A stretch of DNA of 17,293 bases from contig CANRHJ010000023.1 of assembly GCA_947630355.1 (NCBI GenBank), forward strand, positions 1 through 17,293. Direction: 5' to 3'. Below are positions 14,830-17,293 of the stretch, piece after piece. The translations under genes and the position numbers were made by a program. The stretch is from Candidatus Gastranaerophilales bacterium. Lineage in GTDB: Bacteria > Cyanobacteriota > Vampirovibrionia > Gastranaerophilales > Gastranaerophilaceae. Below the pieces are notes generated by a model that ran no database searches, was not told the DNA's origin, and saw only the letters and a list, made by a program, of their open reading frames with translations. Position 1 is the first letter of the stretch. The number at the start of each line of letters is the position of its first letter.

Positions 14830-15799
14830 CATTGTCCTGTCCCGCTTCTTCCTCTTCATCATTTAATTCATCTCTTAATTTTAATGCTTCTGTTCTGGCC
14901 GTGTCAGATGAATTTTCATCTTGAATTATTTCGTTTAAAATTTTATCACCTGATATGTTATATAAAGCTATTACTGCATTTTGAACCACCTCTTGGTTTG
15001 CATCTTTCAGCATTTGACGGATTAATCCTTCAGCTCGTTCATCTTCCGAGTTCATAAGCACTTCTATTGCGTTTATCCTTACTCGCGGTGATTCGTCTCT
15101 TAATGATTTGATTAATGCATTAAATACTCTTTCTTCTTTTTTATAATTTATTTTATTCAAAGCTTCCAAAGCACGTTCTTTTAAAAAAGTAAATTTATCT
15201 AAAAACCCTTTTTTGCTTTCTAAAATAGTTATTAAAGAGTCTACGGCTTTGGCATCACCAATCATTCCCAGCGCATGTACGGCTGATTCTTTAACATATA
15301 CCGACGATTCCGTCTCATCTTCAACCACGTTCATCAACGGCAGTACCGCATATTTATCTCCGATTTTACCTAAAGCATCCGCGCATGACAATTTTACTTT
15401 ATAATTCTCTTCCTTACTGTTCAAACAATATAATAAAGGATATACAGCTTGAGAATCTTTTGTATTTGCAAGCACTTTTGCTATATTTATTCGTATTCTT
15501 GTTAAATTTTCATTGTCGGTTACTCTTTGCGATAACTTATCCTTCATTATCAATGAGTCTATTAATACAGGGCGGCTTGACTTATCTTTATACTTATCTA
15601 TTTTTTGTAATAAAAACGTTAATATTTCATAAGAATTGGATTTTTCAAAAAAATAATTATATATCAATACCAGATATTCGCTTGGATATTTGATGTTAAG
15701 AGCATTTATTTTCGCAATTGAATCTTTTGGACTTTGCGGGTCTATTATTTCACATTCCGATGCTAATCTCTCGTAAGGTAAGTTCTCTTTTTCTTCCAT
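14822..15799 (-). CDS. HEAT-repeat protein with acidic C-terminal tail
   Basis: A 325-residue helical-repeat protein without signal peptide or membrane segment, so cytoplasmic. HEAT/PBS-lyase-like units of about 30 residues run from about residue 100 to 310. Typical cores are RINIAKVLANTKDSQAVYPLL, LSCADALGKIGDKYAVLPLM, ESAVHALGMIGDAKAVDSLI and RINAIEVLMNSEDERAEGLI. The first 100 residues are helical but diverged. The tail DDEEEEAGQ-DNDE is strongly acidic. Such proteins are scaffolds or binding platforms; in cyanobacteria related repeats occur in phycobilin lyases, but there is no chromophore pathway here and I do not infer one. Its 3' end overlaps queC, making it the first gene of the four-gene operon. 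The ribosome-binding site is weak (GGAAT directly before ATG). Confidence 0.85.
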   Translation of the reverse strand: MEEKENLPYERLASECEIIDPQSPKDSIAKINALNIKYPSEYLVLIYNYFFEKSNSYEILTFLLQKIDKYKDKSSRPVLIDSLIMKDKLSQRVTDNENLTRIRINIAKVLANTKDSQAVYPLLYCLNSKEENYKVKLSCADALGKIGDKYAVLPLMNVVEDETESSVYVKESAVHALGMIGDAKAVDSLITILESKKGFLDKFTFLKERALEALNKINYKKEERVFNALIKSLRDESPRVRINAIEVLMNSEDERAEGLIRQMLKDANQEVVQNAVIALYNISGDKILNEIIQDENSSDTARTEALKLRDELNDEEEEAGQDNDE

Positions 15800-15831
15800 A
15801 TTCCGATTGAATTATTTTTGCTTACATATAT

Positions 15832-15860
15832 AGAATATATAAAAAATGAAACTATATCAA
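15832..15860 (-). promoter_or_regulatory. Candidate promoter of the HEAT-queC-DUF366-SPOR operon
   Basis: On the minus strand TTGATA (15855-15860) is followed by TATTCT at 17 bases or TATATT at 15 bases (15832-15839). It lies just after the pheS terminator hairpin and about 35 bases before the HEAT gene ATG, where an operon promoter is expected. Confidence 0.35.
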
Positions 15861-15875
15861 CCTTATTAATATATT

Positions 15876-15902
15876 AAATAAAGACAAATACCGTCTTTAT
15901 TT
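15876..15902 (-). terminator. Hairpin terminator after pheS
   Basis: A 10-bp stem pairs 15876-15885 with 15893-15902 around a 7-base loop, starting two bases after the pheS stop codon. On the minus strand it is followed by a short, imperfect T-rich stretch (TTAATATATT), so termination may be partial. Confidence 0.6.
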
Positions 15903-15903
15903 T

Positions 15904-16938
15904 TTAAAATTGATTTAAAAACCTAATGTCGTTATTAAAAAACAATCTTATATCGTTTATTGCATATTTGAGCATTGTAAGTCTTTCAACCCCCATGCCG
16001 AAAGCAAAGCCCGAGTATATTTCAGGATCAATACCGACATTTCTCAAAACATTGGCATGTACCATGCCTGCGCCCAAAACTTCAAGCCAGCCGGTACCGG
16101 AACATGTTCTGCAGCCTTTTCCGCCGCACATTATGCATTCAACATCCACTTCCGCGCTCGGCTCGGTAAATGGAAAGTAGCTTGCTCTAAATCTTGTCGG
16201 ACGTGATGAGCCAAAATATATTCTTACAAATTCGTTTAAAATTCCTTTTAAATCTCCGAATGTTATATCTTTGTCAACCAGCAAACCTTCTATTTGATGG
16301 AAAAGGTTATTTTTTCTTGCACTTACGGACTCACATCTGTATACACGGCCCGGTGATATAACTCTTACAGGTGGTGCCTGATGCAGCATCTGCCTTATTT
16401 GCGCTCCTGACGTTTGGCTTCTTAATATAACGTTCGGTGCCACTTTTGTATAGAAAGTATCCTGCATATCTTTTGCCGGATGGTTCGGCGGAAAATTTAA
16501 CATGTCAAAATTTATGTATTCTGTTTCCACTTCAGGACTGTTTTCTGATTTCATAACGGAAAATCCGAGTCCCTGAAATATTTCCACAATTTCATTTATT
16601 GTTTGGGTTAAAGGATGCACTTTCCCTTGAACTCTTATATCTGACGGTAAACTTATATCTATTTTCTCGCTTACCAATTTCTTATTTAATTCTATTTTAT
16701 ATAACTCTTCGTTTTTCGTATTAATTTTTGTTTCAAGTTCATTATATATATTATTTGCAAGTGAGCCTATAACTCTTTTATCTTCATCGGATAAATCTTT
16801 TAAATTCTTTTTTATAGTATTAAGTTCGCCTTTTCTGCTTAAATATTTTAATTTAACTTCTTCTAATTCCTGAATATTAGCGGATTTGCTTATTTCTTCA
16901 GATGCGTTCTTTAATATTTCTTCCAGTTTATTTTTCAT
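15904..16938 (-). CDS. pheS: Phenylalanyl-tRNA synthetase alpha subunit
   Basis: The catalytic alpha subunit of the (alpha-beta)2 Phe-tRNA synthetase, 344 residues, the usual size. Residues 1-90 form the N-terminal coiled-coil arm that contacts tRNA. The class II core follows: HPLTQTINEIVEIFQGLGF (motif 1 region, about 107-125), DTFYTK, LRSQTSGAQIRQM and ISPGRVYRCESVSARKNNLFHQIEGL (motif 2 region, about 194-219), FPFTEPSAEVDV, a four-Cys stretch CIMCGGKGCRTCSGTGW, and GFAFGMGVERLTMLKY (motif 3, about 312-327). AGGGG precedes the ATG. The beta subunit gene pheT does not follow; the next gene is the HEAT protein with its own promoter. Unlinked pheS and pheT are common in Cyanobacteria, which fits the proposed lineage. 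Confidence 0.97.
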   Translation of the reverse strand: MKNKLEEILKNASEEISKSANIQELEEVKLKYLSRKGELNTIKKNLKDLSDEDKRVIGSLANNIYNELETKINTKNEELYKIELNKKLVSEKIDISLPSDIRVQGKVHPLTQTINEIVEIFQGLGFSVMKSENSPEVETEYINFDMLNFPPNHPAKDMQDTFYTKVAPNVILRSQTSGAQIRQMLHQAPPVRVISPGRVYRCESVSARKNNLFHQIEGLLVDKDITFGDLKGILNEFVRIYFGSSRPTRFRASYFPFTEPSAEVDVECIMCGGKGCRTCSGTGWLEVLGAGMVHANVLRNVGIDPEIYSGFAFGMGVERLTMLKYAINDIRLFFNNDIRFLNQF

Positions 16939-17027
16939 ATCGGCCCCTTTTATATCTGATTATGTGCTGCATCGCCCTTATGGAGTTTAATTATCCTCAC
17001 TTTGCTTGTTTGTTTTATATATTTTGA

Positions 17028-17056
17028 ATTATAGGACAAACATATTATCTTGTCAT
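17028..17056 (-). promoter_or_regulatory. Promoter of pheS
   Basis: On the minus strand ATGACA (17051-17056; one mismatch to TTGACA) and a perfect TATAAT (17028-17033) are spaced 17 bases apart. The start point would be near 17021, giving a leader of about 80 bases. I see no T-box specifier/antiterminator motif and no Phe-rich leader peptide in it. Confidence 0.6.
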
Positions 17057-17062
17057 CGTTTA

Positions 17063-17089
17063 TTGAATAGTTCCCTTATATGGTATAAT
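17063..17089 (+). promoter_or_regulatory. Extended -10 promoter of the amylase-family gene
   Basis: TTGAAT (17063-17068) and TATAAT (17084-17089) are 15 bases apart, and TGG directly before TATAAT gives an extended -10 element. The expected start point is 3-5 bases before the ATG at 17100, so the mRNA would be leaderless or nearly so; no Shine-Dalgarno sequence is present. It stands back to back with the pheS promoter. Confidence 0.55.
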
Positions 17090-17099
17090 TATTTTCGTA

Positions 17100-17293
17100 A
17101 TGAATATTAAATCAATTATTTTAACTTTATTTGTCTGTATAAGCTCTTATGGTTTATCATACGCGCAAGATACCATAAACAATAAGTCATTACGTGAAAT
17201 GTTTCAAAATAATGAAGCGGTTATTTATTCTGTTAATATAAGAACATTTAATGCCGATGATAAAAACGGAAACGGTATTATCGATTTTTCGGA
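17100..17293 (+). CDS. Secreted alpha-amylase-family glycoside hydrolase, 5' end (partial)
   Basis: The first 64 codons of an exported protein that runs off the window. A signal peptide covers about residues 1-22, with cleavage expected after SYA and before QD. The following NEAVIYSVNIRTFNADDKNGNGIIDFSE matches the start of alpha-amylase (GH13-like) catalytic domains, where the first barrel strand reads as xIYxhxhRxF and is followed by a DxNxNG calcium-binding loop, here DKNGNGIID. The catalytic residues lie beyond the window, so activity and substrate (starch, glycogen or other alpha-glucan) cannot be judged. The start codon is fixed by the signal peptide and the promoter just upstream. An EF-hand-like calcium-binding protein is a less likely alternative. 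Confidence 0.72.
   Translation, partial: MNIKSIILTLFVCISSYGLSYAQDTINNKSLREMFQNNEAVIYSVNIRTFNADDKNGNGIIDFS

Noticed and set aside
14830..14862. An N-terminal extension of QueC with a basic MMKRKKRDRT-type sequence from the ATG at 14862
   Set aside because: It is read from the other frame of the acidic Glu/Asp codons at the HEAT gene tail, has no good ribosome-binding site, and QueC proteins normally begin a few residues before SGGLDS, as the 14829 start gives.
14822..15799. HEAT-repeat protein as a phycobilin lyase
   Set aside because: Similarity is to the generic HEAT/PBS-lyase repeat pattern only, and nothing in the window suggests phycobiliproteins or photosynthesis.
16939..17021. A T-box or Phe leader-peptide attenuator before pheS
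   Set aside because: The leader has no conserved T-box antiterminator sequence, no Phe-codon run and no terminator hairpin before the ATG.

Overview
The window is AT-rich (about one third G+C by eye) bacterial chromosome with tightly packed, often overlapping genes and the standard code. It encodes Gram-negative envelope functions (LptF/LptG-type permease, SPOR protein, SppA) and proteins with RLxRLE repeats of a kind I associate with the cyanobacterial/Melainabacteria lineage. It also has the class V aminotransferase plus SerA pair and a pheS gene with no pheT directly downstream. Together these suggest a non-photosynthetic gut relative of Cyanobacteria (Gastranaerophilales / Vampirovibrionia). 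This assignment is inference from gene content, at roughly 70% confidence.

Layout. (1) 1-3069, plus strand: an envelope-linked operon with the 3' end of a phosphomannomutase/phosphoglucomutase, sppA, a Yip1-family membrane protein and an exported three-repeat RLxRLE protein. The first three overlap. (2) 3072-3641, minus strand: an orphan Gly/Ala-rich protein that converges on the operon with only 2 bp between stop codons. (3) 3806-6558, plus strand: class V aminotransferase and serA, probably two steps of serine synthesis, closed by a strong bidirectional hairpin terminator. (4) 6603-9593, minus strand: a second orphan Gly/Ala-rich protein, a flavin reductase-like protein, an FtnA-type ferritin with its full metal-ligand set, and the AAA+ protein RarA. 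(5) 9649-12830, plus strand: an unaccompanied extracellular solute-binding protein, an LptF/LptG-family permease, a 260-bp AT-rich gap and an unidentified coiled-coil protein that ends at a long hairpin terminator. (6) 15799-12905, minus strand: a compact four-gene operon of HEAT-repeat protein, QueC, DUF366 protein and SPOR protein, joined by overlaps or a 12-bp gap. (7) 16938-15904, minus strand: pheS. From 17100 on the plus strand, the start of a secreted alpha-amylase-family protein runs off the end. pheS and the amylase gene diverge from back-to-back promoters.

Most of the window is housekeeping: serine supply, queuosine precursor synthesis, Phe-tRNA charging, replication-fork maintenance, iron storage and envelope assembly. 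The points most worth following are the DUF366-QueC coupling, the ferritin/flavin reductase pair, the RLxRLE repeat protein, the orphan coiled-coil gene with its long leader, and several genes whose -10 box lies so close to the start codon that a leaderless or very short-leader mRNA is expected. I saw no CRISPR array, insertion sequence, rRNA or tRNA.
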